Translations under genes and position numbers: made by a program
Origin: Variovorax sp. CF079
Lineage (GTDB): Bacteria > Pseudomonadota > Gammaproteobacteria > Burkholderiales > Burkholderiaceae_C
Assembly: GCF_900101545.1 (NCBI RefSeq)
Contig: NZ_FMZU01000025.1
Span: 1-64,000 of the forward strand
Direction: 5' to 3'
DNA length: 64,000 nt
Shown: positions 1 through 6,859 of the stretch, piece by piece
Position numbering within the stretch: position 1 is the first letter of the stretch
How the letters are laid out: each line of letters starts with the position of its first letter
The notes under the pieces: model-generated
Databases searched by the model: none
What the model saw: only the letters and a program-made list of their open reading frames with translations
Told to the model about the DNA's origin: nothing

Positions 1-102
1 GGCTTTGCGCGTGAAGACCTGCTGCTACGACTGGCCGGGCAGCTCGAGCAGTCGATGCCCTGGGCCGCCCGACGTCCGGCGCTTTGGGCAGGCCGACCGT
101 AG
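1..102 (+). CDS. 3' end of an unidentified gene (partial)
   Basis: An open frame enters from the left edge and ends at a TAG at 100-102, giving about 33 residues that begin GFAREDLLLRLAGQLEQ. It is leucine-rich and helical in look, but too short to place in a family. It converges on acuI, which ends at 162, with no clear terminator hairpin between them. It may be a real C-terminus or chance coding. Confidence 0.3.
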   Translation, partial: GFAREDLLLRLAGQLEQSMPWAARRPALWAGRP

Positions 103-161
103 GCCGAAGGCTCTCTGGAGGTCAAGGCCAAGTCTTCGCGGAAATGAACCGAGGGGGCGCC

Positions 162-1142
162 TCAGTCTGTCGTGCGGACAACGATGCGGCCTCTGATCTC
201 GCCCGCCATCAGTGCATGGGCGGTATCGATGGCATCCGACAGCGTGATCTCGCGCGTGATGGTCTCGAGCAGCGACGCATCGAGATCCCGCGCGAGCCGT
301 TTCCACGCTTCGTTGCGCAGTGCGAGCGGCGCCATCACGCTGTCCACGCCGAGCAGCGCGACGCCGCGCAGGATGAACGGCATCACTGTGGCGGGCAGGT
401 CTGCCCCCTGTGCAAGGCCACAGGCCGCGACGGCGCCGCCGTAGCGCGTCTGCGCGCAGGCGTTGGCCAGCGTATGGCTACCCACCGCATCGACGACCGC
501 GCGCCAGCGCTCCTTCTGCAAAGGCTTGCCCGGGGCCGAGAGTTCGGCGCGGTCCATCACCACCGCCGCCCCCAGCGCCTTCAGATACGGCGCCTCTGCG
601 CTCTTTCCCGTCGTTGCAACGACTTGGTGGCCGAGCTTCGACAACAAGGCGACCGCCACCGACCCGACGCCGCCGGTCGCTCCTGTCACCAGCACCTCGC
701 CCTCTCCCGGCTCGAGTCCGTGGCGCTCGAGTGCCATCACGCAGAGAATCGCTGTATAGCCCGCTGTCCCGATCGCCATGGCCTGCCGGGTCGTGAAGGT
801 CTCCGGCAGGCGTACCAGCCAATCTCCGCTGAGGCGCGCGCGCTGCGCCAGGCAGCCCTTGTACTTCTCGCCGACGCCGAAGCCGTTGAGCACCACGCGG
901 TCGCCGGGCCGCCAGGCCGGGTGGCTGCTTTCCCGCACGGTGCCTGCGCCGTCGACTCCGGCCACCATGGGCCACTCCCGCACCACGGGCGACCGGTTGG
1001 TGATGGCCAGAGCGTCCTTGTAGTTGAGCGTGGAGTAGTCGACATCGATCGTGACGTCGCCGGGAGGAAGAAATCCATCGTCGACCTCGCGAATTGCCGC
1101 GGCGAACTCGGGCGACTTGTCCAGCACCAGTGCCTTGAACAT
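162..1142 (-). CDS. acuI: Acryloyl-CoA reductase (NADPH), AcuI/YhdH family
   Basis: A 326-residue medium-chain reductase of the quinone oxidoreductase-like YhdH/AcuI group. It has the full family length, the N-terminal MFKALVLDK start and a glycine-rich NADPH site GATGGVG at residues 154-160. No structural zinc loop is visible, as usual in this group. AcuI reduces toxic acryloyl-CoA to propionyl-CoA in the cytoplasm. It is the last gene of a five-gene minus-strand operon and starts only 9 bp after the TetR gene. The adjacent CoA transferase, enoyl-CoA hydratase and AcuR-type regulators support acrylate metabolism over a generic quinone reductase role. Family assignment is firm; substrate is inferred from context. 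Confidence 0.9.
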   Translation of the reverse strand: MFKALVLDKSPEFAAAIREVDDGFLPPGDVTIDVDYSTLNYKDALAITNRSPVVREWPMVAGVDGAGTVRESSHPAWRPGDRVVLNGFGVGEKYKGCLAQRARLSGDWLVRLPETFTTRQAMAIGTAGYTAILCVMALERHGLEPGEGEVLVTGATGGVGSVAVALLSKLGHQVVATTGKSAEAPYLKALGAAVVMDRAELSAPGKPLQKERWRAVVDAVGSHTLANACAQTRYGGAVAACGLAQGADLPATVMPFILRGVALLGVDSVMAPLALRNEAWKRLARDLDASLLETITREITLSDAIDTAHALMAGEIRGRIVVRTTD

Positions 1143-1151
1143 GCTTGCTCC

Positions 1152-1772
1152 TCAGATGTGAATCAATTGGTCGAAGTCTTCGACGACGAGCACCAGAGGT
1201 GCGGCAGTGCGCGCAAGGCGCGCGCGCAGAACGGCGCCTTCCCAGGCGGCCCAGAAACTTCGCGCCAGCCGGTCCGCGTCGAAATTGGCGCGCACCTCGC
1301 CCCCGTCCTGCGCCATCCGGATCGAAGCAGCCAGCTGAGTCTCCCAGTCCCGAATGGAAGCGTCCAGTCGCTTGCGGAAACCGTCATGGAGGCCGGCAAC
1401 CTCCTGCCCCAGCGTGCCGACCAGACAGCCACGGCGCCATCGGAATCGACGCATGCCGACCGTGGATTCCGAGAGAAACGCCGCGAGCTTGTGAGTGAAG
1501 CTCGGATTGACCCCACTTGGCCGCGCGCCGAAGCATCTCTCCAGGCGCCTGAGAAAGTAGGCCTGATACGTCTCGAGCAGTGCGAAGCCGAAGTCGTCCT
1601 TGCTGCCGAAGTAGTGATAGAACGATCCTTTGGGAACACCGACGGTGGTCAGCACCTTGTCGACGCTGGTGCCTGCCCATCCGTTCTCCAGCACCGACTC
1701 CAGGCCGGCCCGGATCAGGTGCTCTCGGGTGTTCGAGCGTGCACCACGTCTTTGCACATGTGAACGGGGCAT
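1152..1772 (-). CDS. TetR-family regulator, AcuR-type paralog
   Basis: About 206 residues from the ATG at 1772; an in-frame ATG at 1787 adds five residues and overlaps the hydratase-regulator gap, so the shorter form is preferred. The N-terminal helix-turn-helix contains VGVPKGSFYHYFGSKDDF. The ligand domain carries WRRGCLVGTLGQE and WEGAVLRARL, matching the acuR product at 5755-6390 (FRRGCLVGNLGQE, WEGAVLRAKL). The two are clear paralogs. It sits inside the acrylate operon between the hydratase and acuI. It may respond to acrylate or acryloyl-CoA, but its own operator was not identified. Confidence 0.85.
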   Translation of the reverse strand: MPRSHVQRRGARSNTREHLIRAGLESVLENGWAGTSVDKVLTTVGVPKGSFYHYFGSKDDFGFALLETYQAYFLRRLERCFGARPSGVNPSFTHKLAAFLSESTVGMRRFRWRRGCLVGTLGQEVAGLHDGFRKRLDASIRDWETQLAASIRMAQDGGEVRANFDADRLARSFWAAWEGAVLRARLARTAAPLVLVVEDFDQLIHI

Positions 1773-1808
1773 GTCAGTACATTTCATGACGAGTGGACGA
1801 ACTGGCGT

Positions 1809-2693
1809 TCAGCGATGACGAAACACCGGCGCGCGTTTGCTCAGGAATGCGTGCATCCCCTCCTTCTGGCCGTCCGTGGCGAACGCGGCCTGGAACAGGC
1901 GCCGCTCGTGGAGCAGGCCCTCGGCCAGAGAGACTTCGTGCGCACGGTTCACGGCTTCCTTGGCCATGCGTACTGCGGGCGCGTTGTAGCCCGCGATGGT
2001 GTGCGCGGCCTCGAGTGCGGTCTGCAGGAGTTCGGCGGCGGGCACCACACGCGCGACGAGACCTGACGCTTTCGCCTCCGCGGCGTTGATGCTCCTGCCG
2101 GTCAGGATCAGATCCATCGCCAGCGCCTTGCCGACGGACCGCGTCAGGCGCTGCGTGCCACCGATGCCCGGAAGGATGCCCAGCTTGATCTCGGGTTGGC
2201 CGAAGTGCGCATCGTCGGCCGCAATGATGAAGTCGCACATCATCGCGAGTTCGCAGCCGCCTCCCAGGGCATAGCCGCTGACGGCGGCGATGATCGGCTT
2301 GGTGATGGCCTGCACGCCCTGCCATGCCGCGAAGACGTCGTTCGTCTGGAGCTCGGCCAAGGTCTTGTCGGCCATCTCGGCAATGTCCGCGCCGGCCGCA
2401 AAAGCACGCGGGCTTCCGGCGATCACGACGGCGCCGACGTTGGCGTCTGCATCGAATGCGCGAAGTGCCGCGACCACCTCGCGCGACAGCACTGTGTTCA
2501 GCGCGTTCAGGCTGCGTGGACGGTTGAGCGTGATCAGGCCAACGCGCTCGCGGCGTTCGACGAGGATCGTTTCGTACAGTGCCGGTACCGGTCCGTGCGG
2601 GGATGCGTTCCCTGCGGCGGGTTGGCGGTCTGTCTTGGCGATGGACGGCTGGGCGGTCAAAGCGGGCGAAGCCTTGGTTGCTGTGGCGGACAT
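1809..2693 (-). CDS. acuK: Enoyl-CoA hydratase, AcuK-like
   Basis: A 294-residue crotonase-fold protein. The oxyanion-hole segment is SPRAFAAGADI (around 94-104). Both catalytic glutamates expected of a true hydratase are present: Glu148 in YALGGGCELA and Glu168 in FGQPEIKLG. It has an unusual 35-residue Ala/Pro-rich N-terminal extension. It lies 28 bp after the CoA transferase and just before the TetR gene. In Halomonas, AcuN plus AcuK convert acrylate to 3-hydroxypropionate; the same gene pair here suggests hydration of acryloyl-CoA to 3-hydroxypropionyl-CoA. The fold is certain; the AcuK role rests on gene order. Confidence 0.8.
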   Translation of the reverse strand: MSATATKASPALTAQPSIAKTDRQPAAGNASPHGPVPALYETILVERRERVGLITLNRPRSLNALNTVLSREVVAALRAFDADANVGAVVIAGSPRAFAAGADIAEMADKTLAELQTNDVFAAWQGVQAITKPIIAAVSGYALGGGCELAMMCDFIIAADDAHFGQPEIKLGILPGIGGTQRLTRSVGKALAMDLILTGRSINAAEAKASGLVARVVPAAELLQTALEAAHTIAGYNAPAVRMAKEAVNRAHEVSLAEGLLHERRLFQAAFATDGQKEGMHAFLSKRAPVFRHR

Positions 2694-2721
2694 GTCTACT
2701 CCTTGTTTGGTGAGAGGTGCT

Positions 2722-3981
2722 TCAGGCTGTTTCGCTCAGAGTGGCATGCATAGCGCCTGACGGAACGTCTGCAGGACGCTTGGCCGGCGCGTAGTCGCCT
2801 GTCCCCGACATCAATTCGGCGAGGATGCGCTCGCGGTGTTCGTCCAGTCCTGGCGCCCGGATGGGGGTGTTCACGTCGATGTCTTCGAATCCGCTGAGCT
2901 TGATGGGATTGCCAGCCGTGTGCACGGAGCGCTCCGACGTACCCTGGACCTGAACGATCATGTTGCGTGCCAACAGTTGCGGATGCCCGAACAGCCTGTC
3001 GATGGTGTTGATGGGCGCGCATGGAACGCCAGCCTCGTTGAGGCGGTCGATCCAGTGCTCGATGGCCTTCGTGCCAGTGATGGCCTCGATGGCGGCGACC
3101 ATCGCTGGCCGGTTGCGGCAGCGCAGGTCGTTGCTGAGGAAGCGCGCGTCGAGCGCAAGCTCCGGGCTGCCGAGCGCGTCGGCCATGAGCATGAAGAGCT
3201 GATCGTTCCCCGCGGCGATGACGAAGCGGCCGTCCTTCGCGGCGAAGGTTTCAAAGGGCGCCAGGGATGGATGGCTGTCGCCGGTTCTGGTCGGCACCTT
3301 GCCCTCGACATCGAAGCGTGCCAGGGCCGTCTCCATCAGCGCGGCCTGGCAGTCGAGCATGCCGATGTCGACCCGCATGCCTTGTGCATCCTGTGTGCGC
3401 TTGTAAAGGGATGACACGATGCCCACCGCCGCGAACAGGGCGGCGCTCAGGTCGCCGAAACTCGTTCCTACGCGGGCGGGCGGCGCGTCGGGCCAACCGG
3501 TCAGACTCATGACGCCGCCCATGGCCTGCACGACCATGTCGTACCCTGGCAGATCGCTGTAGGGGCCGGTGTGCCCGAAGCCGGAGATCGATGCGTAGAC
3601 GATGTGTGGATGGGTGCGGGCGAGTCGTTCGGCGCCGTAGCCGAGACGGTCCATCACGCCTGGTCGGAAGTTCTCGACGACCACGTCGGCCTGCAAGAGC
3701 ATCCGCTCGAGAAGGTCCCGGTCACGCGGGCTCTTGAGGTCGAGCGCGATGCTTTCCTTGCCTCGGTTGAAGCACATGAAGTAGGCCGACTCCTTCTCCA
3801 CAAAGGGGCCGAAGGCGCGGGTGTCGTCGCCGGTGCCGAGCTTCTCGATCTTGATGACCCGCGCGCCGAGATCGGCCAGGATCATCGTGCAGTAGGGGCC
3901 GGCCAGAACGCGTGAGAAGTCAAGCACGGTGATGCCGTTGAGCGGTCCCTTGCGGCCGGTGTCCGTGGAAGATCTTTCCAT
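2722..3981 (-). CDS. acuN: Class III CoA transferase (CaiB/BaiF), AcuN-like
   Basis: A 419-residue family III CoA transferase of usual length. The N-terminal LNGITVLDFSRVLAGPYCT motif is typical. Asp177 in FGDLSAALFAAVGI is in the position of the acyl-anhydride nucleophile (Asp169 of formyl-CoA transferase). The start is preceded by an AGGAGAC ribosome site and lies 21 bp after the GMC gene. In this operon it would load CoA onto acrylate, from succinyl-CoA, acetyl-CoA or another donor, feeding both the hydratase and AcuI. Class III transferases vary widely in substrate, so acrylate is a contextual inference. Confidence 0.78.
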   Translation of the reverse strand: MERSSTDTGRKGPLNGITVLDFSRVLAGPYCTMILADLGARVIKIEKLGTGDDTRAFGPFVEKESAYFMCFNRGKESIALDLKSPRDRDLLERMLLQADVVVENFRPGVMDRLGYGAERLARTHPHIVYASISGFGHTGPYSDLPGYDMVVQAMGGVMSLTGWPDAPPARVGTSFGDLSAALFAAVGIVSSLYKRTQDAQGMRVDIGMLDCQAALMETALARFDVEGKVPTRTGDSHPSLAPFETFAAKDGRFVIAAGNDQLFMLMADALGSPELALDARFLSNDLRCRNRPAMVAAIEAITGTKAIEHWIDRLNEAGVPCAPINTIDRLFGHPQLLARNMIVQVQGTSERSVHTAGNPIKLSGFEDIDVNTPIRAPGLDEHRERILAELMSGTGDYAPAKRPADVPSGAMHATLSETA

Positions 3982-4002
3982 TTCGTCGTCTCCTGTTGAG
4001 GT

Positions 4003-5667
4003 CTATTGCCCACCGGCGATCCAGCGCGAGGCCTTCTCGGCGATCATCAGCGTGGGGCTGTTGGTGTTGCCGCTGGTGATGGTTGGCATCACGCTGGCAT
4101 CGACCACGCGCAGGCCCCGGAAACCGCGCACGCGCAGGTGGCTGTCGACCACCGCCATCTCGTCCGAGGCGTTGCCCATCTTCGCGGTGCCAACGGGGTG
4201 AAAAATCGTCGTGCCGATATCGCCCGCAAGGCGCGCGAGCTGTTCGTCGGTCTCGTACTGAGGCCCGGGCTTGAACTCTTGCGGCTGGTAGCGGGCCATG
4301 GCGGGTTGTGCTGCGATGCGCCGGGTGACGCGCAGCGAGTCGGCGGCAACCCGGCGGTCTTCCTCGGCGCTCAGATAGTCGGGCGCGATACGCGGCGCAT
4401 CGGCGAAGTCGGCGCTTCGGATGCTGACGCTGCCTCTGCTCGTCGGATTGAGGTTGCACACGCTGGCCGTGATCGCAGGGAAGTCGTGCAAGGGCTGGCC
4501 GAAGGCATCCAGGCTCAGCGGCTGCACGTGGTACTGGATGTTCGCGTGGACGCGCGAGGCGTCGCTGTGCGTGAAGATGCCCAGCTGCGAAGGCGCCATG
4601 CTCATGGGGCCGCTGCGCTTCAACGCATACTCGAGTGCGATCCTCGCCTTGCCCAGGAGGTGGGTCGCCTGGGTGTTGAGGGTCGCTGCGCCCTGCACTT
4701 TGTAGACCGACCGTATCTGGAGGTGGTCCTGCAAGTTGCGCCCGACCCCCGGCACATGCGCGACCACAGGCACGCCATGCGACCGGAGCAGGGCGGCATC
4801 GCCGATCCCGGAGAGCTGCAGGATCTGCGGCGTGCCGATCGCGCCGGCGCTGAGGACGACCTCTCGGGTCGCCTTCACGGTGCGCCGCTCTCCGCCCTGC
4901 ACGAGCTCGACGCCGCGGCAGACGCGAACGCCGTCGGCGTCCTGCTCGAACAGCAGACGGCAAACCTGTGCTCCGGTCCAGACCGCCAGGTTCCTGCGCT
5001 GCTTGCGAATGGGACGAAGAAACGCCTTTGAGGCATTCCAGCGCCATCCGCCACGTTGATTCACTTCGAAGTAGCTGACGCCGCGGTTGTCCCCGCCGTT
5101 GAAATCTTCGGTGGCCGGAATGCCGGCCTCCTGCGCGGCGAGGGCGAACGCATCGAGCACATCCCAGCGCAGCCTCTGTTTCTCAATGCGCCATTCGCCG
5201 CCCGTACCATGCAGTGCCCTGAAGGCCGTCAAGTCATCGGACTGGGCGGCCTTCGATGCATCGAGACGGTAGTGGTCCTCGTGCGCGCGGAAGTCGGGCA
5301 GGCAGTTGTCCCAGGTCCACGCAGCGTCGCCCGTCGCCTCTGCCCATTGCGCATAGTCGCGGGCCTGGCCGCGCATGTAGATCATTCCGTTGATGCTCGA
5401 GCATCCGCCCAGGGTCTTCCCCCGTGGATACAGCAGCGAGCGACCATTGAGTCCCGGGGATGCCTCAGTGCGGAAACGCCAGTCGGTGCGCGGGTTGTCG
5501 ATGCAGTACAGATAGCCGACAGGGATGTGGATCCACGGGTAGCTGTCCGGACCGCCTGCCTCGAGCAGCAGGACGTCGCGATGGCTGTCCGCGCTCAGGC
5601 GGTTCGCCAGCAGGCAGCCCGCGGTGCCCGCCCCGATGACCACGTAATCGAAGGTCTGCACGCTCAT
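4003..5667 (-). CDS. GMC flavoprotein dehydrogenase, possibly DddA-like
   Basis: A 554-residue GMC oxidoreductase of the choline dehydrogenase-like group. The FAD dinucleotide fold VIGAGTAGCLLANRL is at the N-terminus, followed by the GMC signatures GGCSSINGMIYMRGQ and SAGAIGTPQILQLSG. The catalytic His490 (FHPVGTAKMG) and the NTN segment near 534-536 are present. It is the first gene of the acrylate operon. DddA, a GMC enzyme linked to acuNK in Halomonas, oxidises 3-hydroxypropionate to malonate semialdehyde; that role would fit here. No semialdehyde dehydrogenase (DddC/MmsA) is seen in the window. Another primary alcohol is possible. Confidence 0.75.
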   Translation of the reverse strand: MSVQTFDYVVIGAGTAGCLLANRLSADSHRDVLLLEAGGPDSYPWIHIPVGYLYCIDNPRTDWRFRTEASPGLNGRSLLYPRGKTLGGCSSINGMIYMRGQARDYAQWAEATGDAAWTWDNCLPDFRAHEDHYRLDASKAAQSDDLTAFRALHGTGGEWRIEKQRLRWDVLDAFALAAQEAGIPATEDFNGGDNRGVSYFEVNQRGGWRWNASKAFLRPIRKQRRNLAVWTGAQVCRLLFEQDADGVRVCRGVELVQGGERRTVKATREVVLSAGAIGTPQILQLSGIGDAALLRSHGVPVVAHVPGVGRNLQDHLQIRSVYKVQGAATLNTQATHLLGKARIALEYALKRSGPMSMAPSQLGIFTHSDASRVHANIQYHVQPLSLDAFGQPLHDFPAITASVCNLNPTSRGSVSIRSADFADAPRIAPDYLSAEEDRRVAADSLRVTRRIAAQPAMARYQPQEFKPGPQYETDEQLARLAGDIGTTIFHPVGTAKMGNASDEMAVVDSHLRVRGFRGLRVVDASVMPTITSGNTNSPTLMIAEKASRWIAGGQ

Positions 5668-5712
5668 GGCATGCCTGCGCGGTTTCTGCGTTCAAGGACT
5701 GTTGTCTTCATT

Positions 5713-5742
5713 TAATTAGACCGATCGTCTATTGAAAGTCAA
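5713..5742 (-). promoter_or_regulatory. Promoter of the acrylate operon with AcuR-like operator
   Basis: On the minus strand TTGACT (5742-5737) is followed after 18 bp by TAATTA (5718-5713); a 16-bp alternative is TCTAAT. Between them lies the inverted repeat TAGAC-N5-GTCTA (5717-5731) within ATTAGACCGATCGTCTATT. An operator in the spacer fits repression by a TetR protein. It is 46 bp upstream of the GMC start codon. Confidence 0.7.
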
Positions 5743-5754
5743 AAAAAAGGGCGG

Positions 5755-6390
5755 TCAGGCCCCGATGCTTTGGCGAAAAATCCTGGCGAACATCTGAAGC
5801 GGTGCGGCCTTGCGTTCGAGCTTGGCGCGAAGCACCGCACCTTCCCAACCGGTCCACAGGAATGCGGCCCATTCCGTGCAGTCCGTCGATCTGTCGATCT
5901 CGCCGTCGCGCTGGGCCTGTTCGAGGACCGTCGCGGTACGGCGCTGCCAGCCAAGAAGCACGTCGGTCAGCTGCGCGCGAAAGGCTTCGGGCAGCGTGCC
6001 CATCTCCTGGCCCAGGTTGCCGACCAGGCAGCCACGACGGAACCCGAAGCGCTTCATGCCACGCTCGGCGTCGGCGAAGAAGGCATCGATGCGGTCCAGC
6101 GGAGACCTGGCTTCGTCCAGAAAGAAGCGGTCGAGCTTTCGAACGAAGTATTCGTCATAGCGTGCGATGAGCGCCGCGCCGAACGCTTCCTTGCTGGCGA
6201 AGAAATGATAGAAGGAGCCCTTCGGAACACCCACGGACTTGAGGATCTCGTCGATGCCGGTCGCCGAGAAGCCCTTCTCTGTCAGCACCGCCACGCCGGC
6301 ATTGAGAAGGGCCTCGCGCGTCGCGCGATAGTCGCCTTCATCCTTGGCGGGGCGGCCACGTTTGCGTGGCAGGACAGCAGTGGAGTTCAT
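5755..6390 (-). CDS. acuR: TetR-family acrylate-responsive repressor AcuR
   Basis: A 211-residue TetR repressor. A basic leader RKRGRPAKDEG precedes a helix-turn-helix IDEILKSVGVPKGSFYHFF (46-64). The effector domain carries FGFRRGCLVGNLGQEMGTLP and WEGAVLRAKLE, which closely match Rhodobacter AcuR as I recall it. It lies upstream of and in line with the acrylate operon, 88 bp away. Copies of its presumed operator are found in its own promoter, in the operon promoter and beside the divergent transporter leader. The start codon sits seven bases after the -10 box, so the mRNA is predicted leaderless, as reported for the R. sphaeroides acuR operon. Confidence 0.88.
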   Translation of the reverse strand: MNSTAVLPRKRGRPAKDEGDYRATREALLNAGVAVLTEKGFSATGIDEILKSVGVPKGSFYHFFASKEAFGAALIARYDEYFVRKLDRFFLDEARSPLDRIDAFFADAERGMKRFGFRRGCLVGNLGQEMGTLPEAFRAQLTDVLLGWQRRTATVLEQAQRDGEIDRSTDCTEWAAFLWTGWEGAVLRAKLERKAAPLQMFARIFRQSIGA

Positions 6391-6397
6391 GGCGCGA

Positions 6398-6426
6398 TTA
6401 TTAGACCATCTGTCTCAACAAATCAA
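6398..6426 (-). promoter_or_regulatory. acuR promoter with AcuR-like operator (predicted leaderless)
   Basis: On the minus strand TTGATT (6426-6421), 17 bp, TAATAA (6403-6398). The palindrome ATTAGACCATCTGTCTCAA (6400-6418) fills the spacer and overlaps the -10 box. Seven bases separate the -10 box from the A of the acuR ATG at 6390, which predicts transcription starting at the start codon. Confidence 0.68.
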
Positions 6427-6540
6427 GCAGTTTCGCGCGACGTCGGCCCTGCCCGAGATGCATCGGCAGCCATTCCTCCAATGAAAGGAATGGTCGAGCA
6501 CATGGACCGGCCCTCGGTGGGATCCTCCTGAGCCTGCCGA

Positions 6541-6559
6541 ATTAGACCGGTCGTCTTGG
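6541..6559. promoter_or_regulatory. Third AcuR-like operator, next to the amide operon leader
   Basis: ATTAGACCGGTCGTCTTGG repeats the half-site layout TAGAC-N5-GTCT of the two sites at 5715 and 6400. It lies between acuR and the divergent transporter-amidase operon. A weak plus-strand promoter can be drawn over it (TTGGGT 6556-6561, 17 bp, TATTCG 6579-6584). Equally it could serve a second, distal acuR promoter. Which direction it controls is undecided from sequence. Confidence 0.55.
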
Positions 6560-6691
6560 GTTTGTTATCGCAAACCCCTATTCGCAGCGGCAGGCTGCGT
6601 GCTAAATTTCTTCGCAGACGAGAACTTCGTCGCTCATCATTTCGCACCGACTGCCAGTGTTGCCAGTCAGGTGCAAGGCAACAAGGCCTGA
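6558..6691 (+). ncRNA. Structured 5' leader with ANTAR-type hairpins (AmiR target)
   Basis: Several hairpins lie in series: GGGTTTG/CAAACCC (6558-6577), CGCAGC/GCTGCG (6583-6599), GACGA/TCGTC (6617-6631), then P1 and P2. P1 (6644-6674) pairs GCACC with GGTGC and GACTG with CAGTC, and closes on the hexaloop AGTGTT, which has the A1 and G4 typical of ANTAR targets. P2 (6676-6689) pairs AGGC with GCCT around the loop AACAAG, which has A1 but not G4. P2 uses the same bases as the 5' arm of the following terminator, so the two are mutually exclusive. AmiR, encoded at 16700-17329, is the expected ligand. Confidence 0.62.
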
Positions 6692-6720
6692 ACCGGTTAA
6701 TCCCCGGGTCAGGCCTTTTT
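6683..6720 (+). terminator. Intrinsic terminator in the amide operon leader (attenuator)
   Basis: A perfect 9-bp stem AAGGCCTGA (6683-6691) / TCAGGCCTT (6709-6717) is extended inward by CCGG/CCGG and followed by a T run on the plus strand. No gene ends just upstream in that direction. It lies about 140 bp before the transporter gene at 6860, where an attenuator should be. Antitermination by AmiR at such a terminator is the established mode of control of Pseudomonas amiE. Confidence 0.8.
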
Positions 6721-6859
6721 GCTTTTTCGGCTTCTGGAACGCCTTCATCGAAATGGACGCAGCTGCGCCCAGGGATGAACTCGGCCTCAAGGAATCGAGC
6801 GAGATGCCAGCGGTGGAGCCGTCAGACCCAAACACCTCAACCCTTGAAGGAGAGATCTG

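Noticed and set aside
84..1763. A 559-codon plus-strand open frame
   Set aside because: It is antisense to acuI and the TetR gene, both of which have clear family motifs.
6558..6577. GGGTTTG/CAAACCC hairpin as a terminator
   Set aside because: No T run follows on either strand and it lies at the start of the leader, so it is better seen as leader structure or operator.
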